In this document: positions 43,577 to 52,333 of the stretch, one piece after another | How positions within the stretch are numbered: position 1 is the first letter of the stretch | Layout: each line of letters begins with the position of its first letter | From: Streptomyces sp. WMMB303 | Lineage (GTDB): Bacteria; Actinomycetota; Actinomycetes; Streptomycetales; Streptomycetaceae | Assembly: GCF_029351045.1 (NCBI RefSeq) | Contig: NZ_JARKIN010000001.1 | Span: forward strand, 3,832,501-3,896,500 | Direction of reading: 5' to 3' | Length of the DNA: 64,000 nt | Notes under the pieces: model-generated | The model's input: the letters and a program-made list of their open reading frames with translations, nothing else | What the model was told of the DNA's origin: nothing | The model's database searches: none | Made by a program: the position numbers and the translations under genes

Positions 43577-45055
43577 TCAGTAGGCCCCCTGCCCGTGGAG
43601 CACCACGCGCAGGGTCTTCCACAAGATCACCGTGTCCAGGGCCAGCGACCAGTCCTCCACATACCGCAGGTCGAGGCGGACCGCCTCCTCCCACGGCAGG
43701 TCGCTGCGTCCGCTGATCTGCCACAGGCCGGTGAGCCCGGGCTTGACCAGCAGCCGCCGCCGGATGTCCGGGTCGTAGGCGGCGGACTCCTCCGGCAGCG
43801 GAGGCCGCGGACCGACGAGCGACATGGATCCGGCCAGTACATTGAACAGCTGCGGGAGTTCGTCGATCGAGTAGCGGCGCAGCACCGCTCCCACCCGGGT
43901 CACCCGCGGATCCCGGCGGAGTTTGAACAGCAGTCCGGCGCCCTCGTTGCGGTCGGCCAGCTCGGCGCGTGCCCGGTCGGCCCCGGCGACCATGGTGCGG
44001 AACTTCAGTATGGTGAACTCCCGGCCGTCCTTGCCGACCCTGCGCTGCCGGTAGAACACGCCGCCGCGGCTGTCCGACAGCACGAGGAGTCCGGCGAGCG
44101 CCATCAGTGGCGCGCAGAGCACCAGCAGGAGCGTCGCGCCCACCTTGTCGACGACCTCTTTGACGGCCCGACGGCCCCCGGTGAAGGTCGGCATGCTGAC
44201 CCGTAACAGCGGGATCCCGAGCACCGCGTCGACGTGCAGCCGCGGGCCTGCCACCTCCATCAGCACGGGGGCGACGACCATCTCGGCGTCGCTGCCCTCG
44301 AGGTTCCAGGCCAGCCGCTGCAACTGCTCCGGTGACCAGTGCGGGTCCGGTGTGACCGCGACCACGCGGTAGCCGTCCCGGCGGACGTGGCCCGCGAGGT
44401 CGGCCAGCCGGCCGACGACGGGCACGCCGTCCAGGTGGTCACCGTGCAGCCCGAGTCCGTCCGGCGTGCACACCGCCTCCACCCGCCAGCCGAGGTGCGG
44501 GAACTTGCGGACCCGGGATATCAGGTCGTGCACGGTGGCCGGGCTCCCGGCGGCCAGCACCGGCCGCAGACATCGTCCGGCCATCCGCTGCCGGTGCAGC
44601 GAGAGCCGCAGCAGATACCGCGCGATCATGGTGAGCAGCGCGATCGCGGGAATCGCGACGAAGATCCAGAGTTTGATGTTTCGCGAGGTCAGGGCTATTC
44701 CGCCGAGCGCCAGTACGACGGCCGCAGTGAACAGCGAGCGTCCCAGCCGGCGGAATTCCTCGGCGCCCTGGCCGAGCACGGCCGGAGCCCACGCCCGGCT
44801 CACCGCGAACGCTCCCAGCACCAGCAGCTCGGTGCCGAGCGCGAGGATGCTCCATTTCTCGTGCCAGTTGGCCGCGTCCCGGGCCCCGAAGAAGATGCCG
44901 ATCGCCGCCACCACGAAGGCGGTCACCACGGTGTCGCTGGTGATCACGGTACGGCGGTATCGCTGCTCCCAGTCGCTCGCGGACCGGCTGACTGCCCCCT
45001 CCGCCGGACGCCCGAGCGCCGACGGTAACGGGTCGACCAATTCCCCCTGCCGCAC
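43577..45055 (-). CDS. initiating undecaprenyl-phosphate sugar phosphotransferase (WbaP/PglC-type fusion)
   Basis: A 492-residue polyprenyl-phosphate hexose-1-phosphate transferase, the first step of repeat-unit assembly. Four to five N-terminal helices (about residues 38-150), a Rossmann-like CoA-binding-type middle (about 160-290), a re-entrant helix near 305-325, and the PglC-like catalytic part with Y-R-Q-R-R-V-G-K-D-G-R-E-F, L-K-F-R-T-M, D-E-L-P-Q-L-F-N-V-L, G-P-R-P and K-P-G-L-T-G-L-W-Q-I-S-G-R. First gene of the operon. GTG at 45055, with GGGGGA upstream. Confidence 0.88.
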   Translation of the reverse strand: MRQGELVDPLPSALGRPAEGAVSRSASDWEQRYRRTVITSDTVVTAFVVAAIGIFFGARDAANWHEKWSILALGTELLVLGAFAVSRAWAPAVLGQGAEEFRRLGRSLFTAAVVLALGGIALTSRNIKLWIFVAIPAIALLTMIARYLLRLSLHRQRMAGRCLRPVLAAGSPATVHDLISRVRKFPHLGWRVEAVCTPDGLGLHGDHLDGVPVVGRLADLAGHVRRDGYRVVAVTPDPHWSPEQLQRLAWNLEGSDAEMVVAPVLMEVAGPRLHVDAVLGIPLLRVSMPTFTGGRRAVKEVVDKVGATLLLVLCAPLMALAGLLVLSDSRGGVFYRQRRVGKDGREFTILKFRTMVAGADRARAELADRNEGAGLLFKLRRDPRVTRVGAVLRRYSIDELPQLFNVLAGSMSLVGPRPPLPEESAAYDPDIRRRLLVKPGLTGLWQISGRSDLPWEEAVRLDLRYVEDWSLALDTVILWKTLRVVLHGQGAY

Positions 45056-45913
45056 AGAATCCCCCAGCTCGCCAGTGGTTCGACCTGTTCGCCCATCACT
45101 GTTCCCCGGGAGGCACCTGCCCCCGCGCCGCGCTGTTCCCTACCCCGGGGCGGCTTCCGCCCGGCCGTACGTACTCCCGCCGTCGGCGGCCGTACCTGAC
45201 CACCACGCCGAGCGGTGTGGCACCCCCCGTCTCCCACCGGCTCCCTGCTTGCACAGGCCCCGCGGAACGCCCGGGTGCTCCCCGCACCCGCGGTCCCGGT
45301 CCGGACCCCCGGAGCCGAGTGCCCCTGGTGGCCGGCGCCGGGATACGGCTAACGACTGCCCGAAACATCGGACCGATAGATCACCATTTGTCGCCCTGTG
45401 TCCAAACATCTGAAGCACCGTCAATGTAGACCATCACGGGCCACCTGAAGAGGGGGTGTGTGCAATTTGTGCGCAAGCTTTGGAGTTTGAGTACCGGCCG
45501 GAGCCGGCCCGCAGGCCCCGCGACTGCGAAAGCACGCCATGCGACCTGCCACAACACAGCCGCACTGCTGCGCCGGACCCTCACCTCCGAGGTGTTCGGC
45601 TGTGCGGATTGCCTCACTCGGGGATCACCGGAGATCCGTGAACCGGTTCGCATGTGCCAGTGGTCTGGCCCGGCGGAAGGGAAGCGGAAGGTCCCCCTGA
45701 AGCAGACCGGTGATCGCGGCGCACGGTAACCAGTGACGCACGGTTCGTGCTATGGCCTACGATCCTCTCCTGGCCGCCGTAGGCCCGTTCAGGAGCTTCC
45801 ACCCGTCAGCAGGGTTGACAGTACGTATCCGGCGGATTTCGGCCCCTGTCCTCCGGCCCGGCGGCCCGTGCAACTCTTGCGCAAGGGAACAGGCACACCA
45901 AGGACGGTGACCC
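45056..45913. other. long divergent intergenic region between polysaccharide operon and symporter
   Basis: The longest gene-free stretch (858 bp). It must carry the promoter(s) of the 21-gene operon and of the symporter operon. The sequence between about 45360 and 45480 is markedly less GC-rich than its surroundings, with a small palindrome ATCGGACCGAT (45367-45377). A short open frame at 45460-45729 reads cysteine/arginine-rich residues without a family match and is not called. A palindrome CTTGCGCAAG (45876-45885) lies shortly before the symporter start. Confidence 0.5.
45734..45763 (+). promoter_or_regulatory. candidate promoter for the symporter-sigma operon
   Basis: TGACGC (45734-45739) and TACGAT (45758-45763) separated by 18 bp, resembling an actinomycete housekeeping promoter. 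It would give a leader of about 145 nt before the ATG at 45914. Untested; moderate match only. Confidence 0.35.
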
Positions 45914-47461
45914 ATGGCCGGTACAGCCATGACTGCGACGTTTCTCGCGGTGCTCGCCGGGGCGTCGCTGCTCGCGGTCACCGCGCGTCGCCTGCGTCCC
46001 AACGACCGGCTTCCGTCCCTGGAGGGCTGGGCACTGGCCGACCGGAGCCTCGGCCCCTGGTGGACCTGGGTGCTGCTCGGCGGCACGATCTTCACGGCGT
46101 ACACCTTCACCGCTGTACCAGGACTGGCGTACGGCAACGGCGCGCCCGCGTTCTTCGCAGTGCCCTACACGGTACTCGTCTGCCCTCTCGTCTTCGTCCT
46201 GCTGGCCCGGCTGTGGACGGTGGCCCGCCGACACGGCTACATCACCGTCGCCGACTTCGTGCGCGGACGGTACGGATCCGCGCCACTGGCCCTGGTGGTC
46301 GCGCTGACCGGGATCCTCGCGACGATGCCGTATCTGGCGCTGCAGCTGCTGGGCATACGCGCGGTGCTGACAGCCGGCGGCATGTACCCGGCGGGCGCGA
46401 CCGGCGATCTGGTGATGGTGGCGCTGTTCGCCGGGCTCGCGGTGGCGACCTACCGGCACGGGCTGCGGGCGCCGACCGTCATCTCCGCGCTCAAAGCGGT
46501 AGCCGTTTTCGTCTCACTGACCGCCGTGACCTGGTTGGTCCTGGTGCGGCTCGGTGGTCCGGGTGCGGTCTTCGAGGGCGCCGCCCAGCGGCTGGGTTCT
46601 CCCGCACTGCTCCTCAGCCCCGCTCATCAGCCCGCCTACGCCACCCTCGCCCTGGGCTCCGCGCTCGCCCTGCTGATGTACCCACATGTGCTCACGGCGG
46701 GCTTCGCCTCCGACGGCTCACGCACTCTGCGCAAGACCGCCGTGGCGCTGCCCGCGTGGACCGGGCTGCTCGCGCTCTTCGGGTTCCTGGGGATCGCTGC
46801 GCTCGCGGTGGGGGTGCGGGCGCCGGAGGGCGCGGCCGAGGCGGCCGTGCCGATGCTGGTGGACCGGCTGATGCCGGGACCGCTGGCCGGGCTGGTATTC
46901 GGAGCGATCACCGTGGGGGCGCTTGTCCCGGCTGCGGTGATGTCGATCGCGGCCGCGACCAGCTTCGTCCGCAATGTCTATGTCGAGTACGTCCATCCGA
47001 CGGCCACGCCCAAGCGGCAGGTACGCATAGCCAAGTCGGTGTCGCTCACCGCGAAGGTGGGCGCGGTGGCGTTCGTGTTCGGGCTGCGCGATCAGGACGC
47101 CGTCAACCTCCAGTTGCTCGGCGGGGTCTGGATCCTGCAGATCTTCCCGGCCGTGGCTGTGGGGCTGTACACCCGATGGCTGCACCCCCGGGCCCTCCTT
47201 GCCGGGTGGGGCGTGGGCATGGTGGCCGGGACACTCCTCGTGGTGCGGGAAGGATTCTCGCCCATCGTGCCGCTCGGCACGGGCGCCGGACCGCTGGAGA
47301 TATACGTCGGACTCCTCGCGCTGCTGCTCAATCTGACTGTCGCAGTGGCCGGGAGCGTCGCTCTCGAACGTCTCCGCGTCCCGCGCGGCGCCGACCTCAC
47401 CGACCTGCCCCCGCGTCTGACCGTCAGGCGGCGCCCCGAGACGGGAGCGAACAACCCATGA
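45914..47461 (+). CDS. sodium:solute symporter family (SSS) transporter, MctP-like
   Basis: A 515-residue protein with about 13 membrane helices. Motifs such as G-W-A-L-A-D-R-S-L-G-P-W-W-T-W near residue 37-50, T-A-Y-T-F-T-A-V-P-G, and V-A-D-F-V-R-G-R-Y-G-S match SSS monocarboxylate (pyruvate/acetate/lactate-type) permeases. The last 25 residues are cytosolic. The stop overlaps the start of a sigma-factor gene (ATGA), which is unusual. Ribosome-binding site AAGGA about 10 nt upstream. Substrate is inferred only from family. Confidence 0.82.
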   Translation: MAGTAMTATFLAVLAGASLLAVTARRLRPNDRLPSLEGWALADRSLGPWWTWVLLGGTIFTAYTFTAVPGLAYGNGAPAFFAVPYTVLVCPLVFVLLARLWTVARRHGYITVADFVRGRYGSAPLALVVALTGILATMPYLALQLLGIRAVLTAGGMYPAGATGDLVMVALFAGLAVATYRHGLRAPTVISALKAVAVFVSLTAVTWLVLVRLGGPGAVFEGAAQRLGSPALLLSPAHQPAYATLALGSALALLMYPHVLTAGFASDGSRTLRKTAVALPAWTGLLALFGFLGIAALAVGVRAPEGAAEAAVPMLVDRLMPGPLAGLVFGAITVGALVPAAVMSIAAATSFVRNVYVEYVHPTATPKRQVRIAKSVSLTAKVGAVAFVFGLRDQDAVNLQLLGGVWILQIFPAVAVGLYTRWLHPRALLAGWGVGMVAGTLLVVREGFSPIVPLGTGAGPLEIYVGLLALLLNLTVAVAGSVALERLRVPRGADLTDLPPRLTVRRRPETGANNP

Positions 47462-48036
47462 GACACAGATCCGGCATCCCTGTGCCCGTGCCGCAGCCCG
47501 CAGTTCCAGCCGAGGCCCTCGCCCCCACGATCAACGACCCCGCCGACGAGGAGAGGGAGGCCGGTGTGGCTCGACTGTTCGAACTGCACTACACCCCGAT
47601 GCTGCGACTCGCCGTACTGCTGGGAGCCGACGATCCGGAGAACGTGGTGGCCGAGGCGTACTACCAGATCTACCGCAGATGGCGGCGACTGCGGGACACT
47701 GCGGCGGCTGAGGCCTACCTGCGCTCCACGGTCTGCAACCTGACGCGGATGCGGATACGCCATCTGCAGATGGCACGCAAACACGCGGTGAGATCGCCCG
47801 ACGAGATGGTCGCCTCGGCCGAGAGCACCGCGCTGCTGCGCGACGACCAGCGTGTGCTGATCGACACGCTGCGGCAGCTCCCGGCCCGGCAGCGTGAGGC
47901 GCTGGTGCTGCGGCACTGGCTCGGGCTGAAGGAGAGTGAGATCGCCGCTGCGATGGGAATCTCCGCCGGATCCGTCAAGACGCATACGGCGCGCGGTATC
48001 GGAGCGCTGACCCAGGCGATGGAGGCCCGGAAATGA
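47458..48036 (+). CDS. ECF-type RNA polymerase sigma factor
   Basis: A 192-residue sigma-70 family protein. Region 2 lies around residues 35-105 (L-F-E-L-H-Y-T-P-M-L-R-L-A and Y-Q-I-Y-R-R-W-R-R-L-R) and region 4 around 135-185 with L-P-A-R-Q-R-E-A-L-V-L-R-H-W-L-G-L-K-E-S-E-I-A-A-A-M-G helix-turn-helix start. It is translationally coupled to the symporter upstream and to a small membrane protein downstream (4-bp overlaps), suggesting a transporter-sigma-regulator unit. Confidence 0.83.
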   Translation: MRHRSGIPVPVPQPAVPAEALAPTINDPADEEREAGVARLFELHYTPMLRLAVLLGADDPENVVAEAYYQIYRRWRRLRDTAAAEAYLRSTVCNLTRMRIRHLQMARKHAVRSPDEMVASAESTALLRDDQRVLIDTLRQLPARQREALVLRHWLGLKESEIAAAMGISAGSVKTHTARGIGALTQAMEARK

Positions 48037-48356
48037 ACGACACCAGTCCCGACCGGACGGAGAGGGAACTGGGCGAGGCCCTGGCCGCGCTCGCGGACGG
48101 AGTGCGGGGGGCCCCCGACGCATACAGCACTGCGCGCGGCGACTGGCTGCGCCGCGAGCGTCGGCGCAGACTCGTCCTCGCCGCGCTCATCGCGGTCGTC
48201 TTCACCCTGGCCACGCTGATCGGCCTGTGGGTGCTGAACCGGACTCCCTCGGACCGGGGGGTCGTCTTTTCCGGTGCGGGGCCCACCAGCGGCGCTCTCG
48301 CGTCACTCCCGCGAACCCTTCCCGACTGCCTCGTGCCCTGCGCCTCAACCGGGTGA
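48033..48356 (+). CDS. small single-pass membrane protein, candidate anti-sigma factor
   Basis: A 107-residue protein with an acidic N-terminus of about 40 residues, a basic W-L-R-R-E-R-R-R-R patch, one membrane helix (about 48-68) and a short external tail. It has the position and topology of a small anti-sigma or modulator protein, though the zinc-binding H-x3-C-x2-C motif of ZAS anti-sigma factors is missing. ATG overlaps the sigma stop. Low sequence information, so the role is inference. Confidence 0.55.
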   Translation: MNDTSPDRTERELGEALAALADGVRGAPDAYSTARGDWLRRERRRRLVLAALIAVVFTLATLIGLWVLNRTPSDRGVVFSGAGPTSGALASLPRTLPDCLVPCASTG

Positions 48357-48533
48357 CCGCTCGGCCGGTTCCGACGGCGGGGCGACTCCCCCATCAGGAC
48401 GCCGCCTACGGCGCCGACCACACACCGTACGGACGCGGGGAATGCCTCGTCCGCCGAAGAGGTTCGCCGGGGCGGAACCGTCACTTCGATGTCCTGCTGT
48501 ATTCGCGTAGTCGGCGAAGAATGGAGCCGCCGT

Positions 48534-48791
48534 ATGCCGGGGAGACCTCGAACGAGACCGGCGGTGATCACGCCGGCCCGGGTGGTGATCGCCCTGTGTC
48601 TTATCGCCCCGTTCGTGGCGATGCTGTGGGTCGGCTCCTACGCCAGAACCGGCCCAGCCCTGATGGGCATCCCGTTCTTCTACTGGTACCAGCTGCTGTG
48701 GGTGCCGCTCTCCGCAGCGCTGACGATGATCGCCTACCAGCTGTGGCGGCGTGACCAGCGGGCACATCGCAGCGGGGGCGCCGCGGAGTGA
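48534..48791 (+). CDS. DUF3311-family small membrane protein
   Basis: An 85-residue protein with two membrane helices. The core (P-A-R-V-V-I-A-L-C-L-I-A-P-F-V-A-M-L-W-V-G-S-Y, then I-P-F-F-Y-W-Y-Q-L-L-W-V-P-L-S-A) is characteristic of DUF3311, a family usually encoded next to SSS monocarboxylate symporters. The ATG at 48534 is preferred; the frame extends to 48489. It is probably the small subunit of the symporter encoded some 1 kb upstream, although in other genomes the two genes are adjacent. Confidence 0.72.
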   Translation: MPGRPRTRPAVITPARVVIALCLIAPFVAMLWVGSYARTGPALMGIPFFYWYQLLWVPLSAALTMIAYQLWRRDQRAHRSGGAAE

Positions 48792-49340
48792 AACGGGGGC
48801 AGTGGCGTCCGGAGTGTGCGTCGCGCTGCTTGCAACCGGGCCCGTCGAGGGGGTTCTCCGGCCGGGGCACAACGGTCGCCGGCCGGGACAGCGGGGCCTG
48901 TCCGTGACCTCATGCCCCGCCACCTGAAACTCGGGGAAATCTCCTGTCAACCGAATCGGAACCCCCGGCAACTCCTGAGCAGACCGCCGGGCGGCCGGCC
49001 CGCGGCATCCGAGCAGGAGGTCAGGGGGCACCGTTGGCAGACAGCGGGTACGGACTCACGCCGAGCCGGGCGTCGACCGACGGCTTCGAACAGGCGTGTG
49101 TGGCCGTGACGGGAGAGCTCCGCCACCGCCGCGGCACAGTCGCCGCCCAGGCGCAGCACCCCGTGGCCGGTACACCGCCGAGCCAGGCAGAGCGGGCGCA
49201 GGTGCCCGATTCCCCCCTCCGGTCGCCGGCCTCCCTCGGTCGAGGAGGACCACGCTCCACCGTCCACGCTGTCTGCCTGCCAGGTGCACATGCCGTGCAG
49301 GGCAACGGCTCAATTTCCCAGAACCCAGAGAGCGTCTCGC
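48792..49340. other. cstA leader/promoter region (about 550 bp)
   Basis: No credible gene. It should hold the promoter of the cstA operon. A stretch with GACGGGAGAG near 49110 resembles the start of a glycine aptamer but lacks the G-C-C-G-A-A-G-G-A-G-C core, so no riboswitch is called. Nothing else stands out. Confidence 0.4.
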
Positions 49341-51041
49341 ATGAACGCACTTCCGCTGCTGTTGATCGGCCTTGCGATATTCGCGGGCGGATACGTCTTC
49401 TACTCGAAATTCCTGGGCACCCGGGTCTACAAACTTGACGCGTCCTTCAAGACGCCAGCGCACGAACTGCAGGACGGCGTGGACTACGTCCCGACCAACA
49501 AGTTCGTGCTGTGGGGTCACCACTTCACCTCGGTCGCGGGGGCAGCGCCGATCGTCGGCCCCGCAGTCGCCGTGATCTGGGGCTGGGTGCCCGCCTTCCT
49601 GTGGGTCACCCTCGGCACGGTCTTCTTCGCGGGCATGCACGACCTGGGTGCTCTGTGGGCCTCGGCGCGCAACAAGGGCCGCTCGATGGGCACGCTCTCC
49701 GGCCGCTACATCGGCGCCCGGGGCGCGAACCTCTTCCTCGTCGTGATCTTCCTGCTGCTCCTGATGGTGATCGCGGCCTTCGCGGTGGTCATCAAGGACC
49801 TGCTGATCTCCACTCCCTCGGCGGTGATCCCCGCCTGGGGCGCGGTCGCGGTGGCACTGCTGGTCGGCCAGGCGGTCTACCGCTACAGGATGAGCCTCGG
49901 CCTGGTCACCGTGGTGGGGGTCGCGGCGCTCTACGGCCTGATCCTCCTCGGTGACGCCGTCCCCGTGGAACTGCCCGACCCGATCCTGGGCATGTCCCCG
50001 GCGACCTTCTGGATCGTCGCCCTCTTCGTCTACGCCGGCATAGCCTCCCTGTTGCCCGTGTGGGTGCTGCTCCAGCCGCGTGACTACATCAACGGCGTCC
50101 AGCTCTTCGTCGGGCTCGGCATCCTGTTCGTCGCAGTGCTGCTGAGCGCCCCGACGGTCGTCGCACCGGCCTTCAACGACGCCGTGCCCGCGGGCACCCC
50201 GGACCTTCTGCCGCTGCTCTTCGTGACCATCGCGTGCGGCGCGATCTCCGGCTTCCACGGCATGGTCTCCTCGGGCACCACCTCGAAGCAGTTGGACAAG
50301 GAGACCGACGCCCGCTTCGTCGGCTACTTCGGCGCGGTCGGCGAGGGCATGCTCGCACTCGGCGCGATCATCGCCGCCATCGCGGGCTACCGCACCATGG
50401 CCGACTGGAAGGCCGTCTACACCGCCTTCGGCGAGGGCGGCGTCGGGGCGTTCGTCGAGGGCGGCGGCGAGATCGTCAACAGCGGCCTGGGCCTGTCGGC
50501 TTCGCTGAGCTCGACGGTCCTGGCCACCATGGCGATCCTGTTCGCCGCTACCACCATGGACACCGGAATGCGCCTGCTGCGCTTCGTCGTCCAGGAGGCC
50601 GGCGAGGTCGCAAAGTTGAAGATCAGCAATGGCGTCGGCACCCTCATCGCGCTCGCCGCCGGTATGGGACTCACCTTCAGCCAGGGCGCCGATGGCGCCG
50701 GCGGCCTCCGGATCTGGCCGCTGTTCGGCACCAGCAACCAGTTGCTGGCCTCCCTGACCCTGTCCATCGTCGCGGTCATGCTGATCCGCAAGCGCCGCAA
50801 CCCGGCTCCTGCCCTGGTGCCGCTCGCAGTCGTGTTCGTGATGGCGTTCTGGGCCGCGCTCGCCCAGCTCGGCGACCTCTACGACGCCCGGGACTGGCTG
50901 CTGCTGACCATCGACGTCGTCATCATCGTCGCCGCCGTGTGGGTCGCCTTCGAGGCGATCGTCGCGATGCGGCGGGCGTCCCAGGAACCGCCGGAGGCCC
51001 CTGACGCCGATATGGCGGAGAAATCCGAGGTGACGGGGTGA
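49341..51041 (+). CDS. cstA: carbon starvation protein CstA family (pyruvate/peptide transporter)
   Basis: A 566-residue membrane protein with about 15 helices. Family motifs include G-H-H-F-T-S-V-A-G-A-A-P-I-V-G-P, F-F-A-G-M-H-D-L-G-A-L, C-G-A-I-S-G-F-H-G-M-V-S-S-G-T-T-S-K-Q and L-F-A-A-T-T-M-D-T-G-M-R. CstA/BtsT proteins import pyruvate (E. coli) or peptides. It is shorter than E. coli CstA (about 700). The ATG at 49341 is preferred over the open extension to 49284. 4-bp overlap with the small gene downstream. Confidence 0.87.
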   Translation: MNALPLLLIGLAIFAGGYVFYSKFLGTRVYKLDASFKTPAHELQDGVDYVPTNKFVLWGHHFTSVAGAAPIVGPAVAVIWGWVPAFLWVTLGTVFFAGMHDLGALWASARNKGRSMGTLSGRYIGARGANLFLVVIFLLLLMVIAAFAVVIKDLLISTPSAVIPAWGAVAVALLVGQAVYRYRMSLGLVTVVGVAALYGLILLGDAVPVELPDPILGMSPATFWIVALFVYAGIASLLPVWVLLQPRDYINGVQLFVGLGILFVAVLLSAPTVVAPAFNDAVPAGTPDLLPLLFVTIACGAISGFHGMVSSGTTSKQLDKETDARFVGYFGAVGEGMLALGAIIAAIAGYRTMADWKAVYTAFGEGGVGAFVEGGGEIVNSGLGLSASLSSTVLATMAILFAATTMDTGMRLLRFVVQEAGEVAKLKISNGVGTLIALAAGMGLTFSQGADGAGGLRIWPLFGTSNQLLASLTLSIVAVMLIRKRRNPAPALVPLAVVFVMAFWAALAQLGDLYDARDWLLLTIDVVIIVAAVWVAFEAIVAMRRASQEPPEAPDADMAEKSEVTG

Positions 51042-51295
51042 CGTCCCGCTGGGCCTCCTTCCGGGCCGGGCTGGAGGAGTTCTACGCCGGCCCCTACCGG
51101 CGTACCTTCGCCCGCGCCCGGCGCGAGGAGGACGACCTCTTCCGGATGGTCGTCCTCGCGGAGGCACTGGGCGTGCCTGACCCGGCGGCGTACTACACCG
51201 TCGAGCTGATGCCCGCCCTCTATGAGGACTTCCACGCCTGGCACCGCCGGATGGGCATGGACCGCTCGCCACTGGAGCATGTCGCGTGCTGCTAG
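51038..51295 (+). CDS. cory-CC-star family small protein
   Basis: An 85-residue protein ending in two cysteines directly before the stop (E-H-V-A-C-C-stop), the defining feature of the cory-CC-star family. The middle has F-Y-A-G-P-Y-R-R-T and the Y-Y-T-V-E-L-M-P stretch. It occupies the place that YbdD takes beside cstA in proteobacteria and is coupled to both neighbours (4-bp overlap before, 10-bp overlap after). A redox- or metal-linked role via the C-terminal pair is plausible; unknown. Confidence 0.78.
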   Translation: MTSRWASFRAGLEEFYAGPYRRTFARARREEDDLFRMVVLAEALGVPDPAAYYTVELMPALYEDFHAWHRRMGMDRSPLEHVACC

Positions 51296-52275
51296 ATCTC
51301 GTCGCCTCACGCAGGGTCGTCTTCGCCGGCGGCAAGGGCGGCGTGGGCAAGACGTCCATCGCCGCGGCGCTCGCCCTCGGCCGTGCCAGGGCGGGCGCCC
51401 GCGTGCTGCTGGCATCCACCGATCCCGCCCACAACCTCGGCCACCTCTGGGACCGCCCCGTGGGCGACGAGCCCACGCGCCTCGCCGGCCCCGGGGACCT
51501 CGCCCCCGGGGCCGGAACGGCGGGTTACGTCGACGGGCTGGAGATCGACCCCGAGCGCACGGTCGAGCAGCACCTGTCCGCAGTCGCCGGGACGATGCGG
51601 CGGCTGCTGCCCGAGCGGATGCACGCACCGGCCGCCCGGCACCTTGAGCTGGCCCGGCTGGCACCCGGCACCCACGAGTCGGCGGTGCTGGAGCGGATCG
51701 CCGAGGCGGTGGAGCTCGGGGAGGAGGCGTACGACCTGGTCGTCTTCGACACCGCCCCGTCCGGCCACACGCTGCGGCTGCTCGCGCTGCCCGAACAGCT
51801 CACCTCCTGGACCGAGTCCCTGCTCGCCAACCGTGACCGGTCCGAGCGGTTCGGCGCCGCGGTGCGCGGCCTCGGCGGCGGCGAGCAGTCGGACCGCGAC
51901 GCCGACCTGCGCCGGATCCTGCTGCGCCGACGCAACCGGTTCTCCCGGCTGCGCGAGGTGGTGACGGACCCGGCGCAGTCGGGGTTCGTGATCGTGCTGA
52001 CCGCCGAGCTGCTCCCGATTGCCGAGACCACGGAGGTGTATGAGAAGCTCACCGGCCTCGGCGTCGAGGTGGCAGCACTCGTCGCCAACCGCCGTTCCCC
52101 CGCGGACGCCGGTGAGATGCTCGCCCGGCGCCGGAGACAGGAGGACCAGCACCTCGTCCGACTGCGGCAGCAGGTTGACGTACCGCTGCTCGACGTACCG
52201 CTGCTGCCGGGGGATCTGGTGGGCACTCAGGCGCTTGCCGCGCTGGCCGACCTGCTCGGACCCTCCTCTTCCTGA
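51286..52275 (+). CDS. ArsA/Get3-family ATPase
   Basis: A 329-residue deviant Walker-A ATPase. The loop G-G-K-G-G-V-G-K-T-S (near residues 15-24) and S-T-D-P-A-H-N-L-G-H-L follow the ArsA pattern, with V-V-F-D-T-A-P-S-G-H-T-L-R switch II. No cysteine metal ligands of arsenite ArsA are visible, so arsenite export is unlikely; Get3-like chaperoning or control of the adjacent CstA/cory-CC-star pair fits better. GTG start overlaps the small gene by 10 bp. Confidence 0.83.
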   Translation: MLLDLVASRRVVFAGGKGGVGKTSIAAALALGRARAGARVLLASTDPAHNLGHLWDRPVGDEPTRLAGPGDLAPGAGTAGYVDGLEIDPERTVEQHLSAVAGTMRRLLPERMHAPAARHLELARLAPGTHESAVLERIAEAVELGEEAYDLVVFDTAPSGHTLRLLALPEQLTSWTESLLANRDRSERFGAAVRGLGGGEQSDRDADLRRILLRRRNRFSRLREVVTDPAQSGFVIVLTAELLPIAETTEVYEKLTGLGVEVAALVANRRSPADAGEMLARRRRQEDQHLVRLRQQVDVPLLDVPLLPGDLVGTQALAALADLLGPSSS

Positions 52276-52333
52276 GGTTCCGGATGATTCCGGCTCGACG
52301 AGCGCGCGGACCTTCGCATGCGACAGGTTTCTC

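Noticed and set aside
45404..45432. A TTGAC-like -35 on the minus strand or a TAGACC -10 on the plus strand in the intergenic region.
   Set aside because: Neither has a partner hexamer at proper spacing.
45460..45729. Short plus-strand frame with several cysteines before the symporter.
   Set aside because: No family resemblance, no ribosome-binding site, and no conserved start; left as part of the intergenic region.
45733..48036. Open frame of 767 codons covering the symporter and the sigma factor.
   Set aside because: Only the last 192 codons (the sigma factor) carry family motifs; the rest is a shadow of the symporter in another frame.
49100..49200. Possible glycine riboswitch before cstA.
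   Set aside because: A GGGAGAG-like stretch exists but the conserved GCCGAAGGAGCAA core is missing.
49056..51476. 806-codon antisense open frame over cstA.
   Set aside because: Low-complexity Asp/Gln/Arg-rich translation opposite a strong cstA gene; typical high-GC shadow frame.
51286..52275. Arsenite-resistance ATPase.
   Set aside because: No arsenic-binding cysteine triad, no arsB or arsR nearby; instead coupled to cory-CC-star and cstA.
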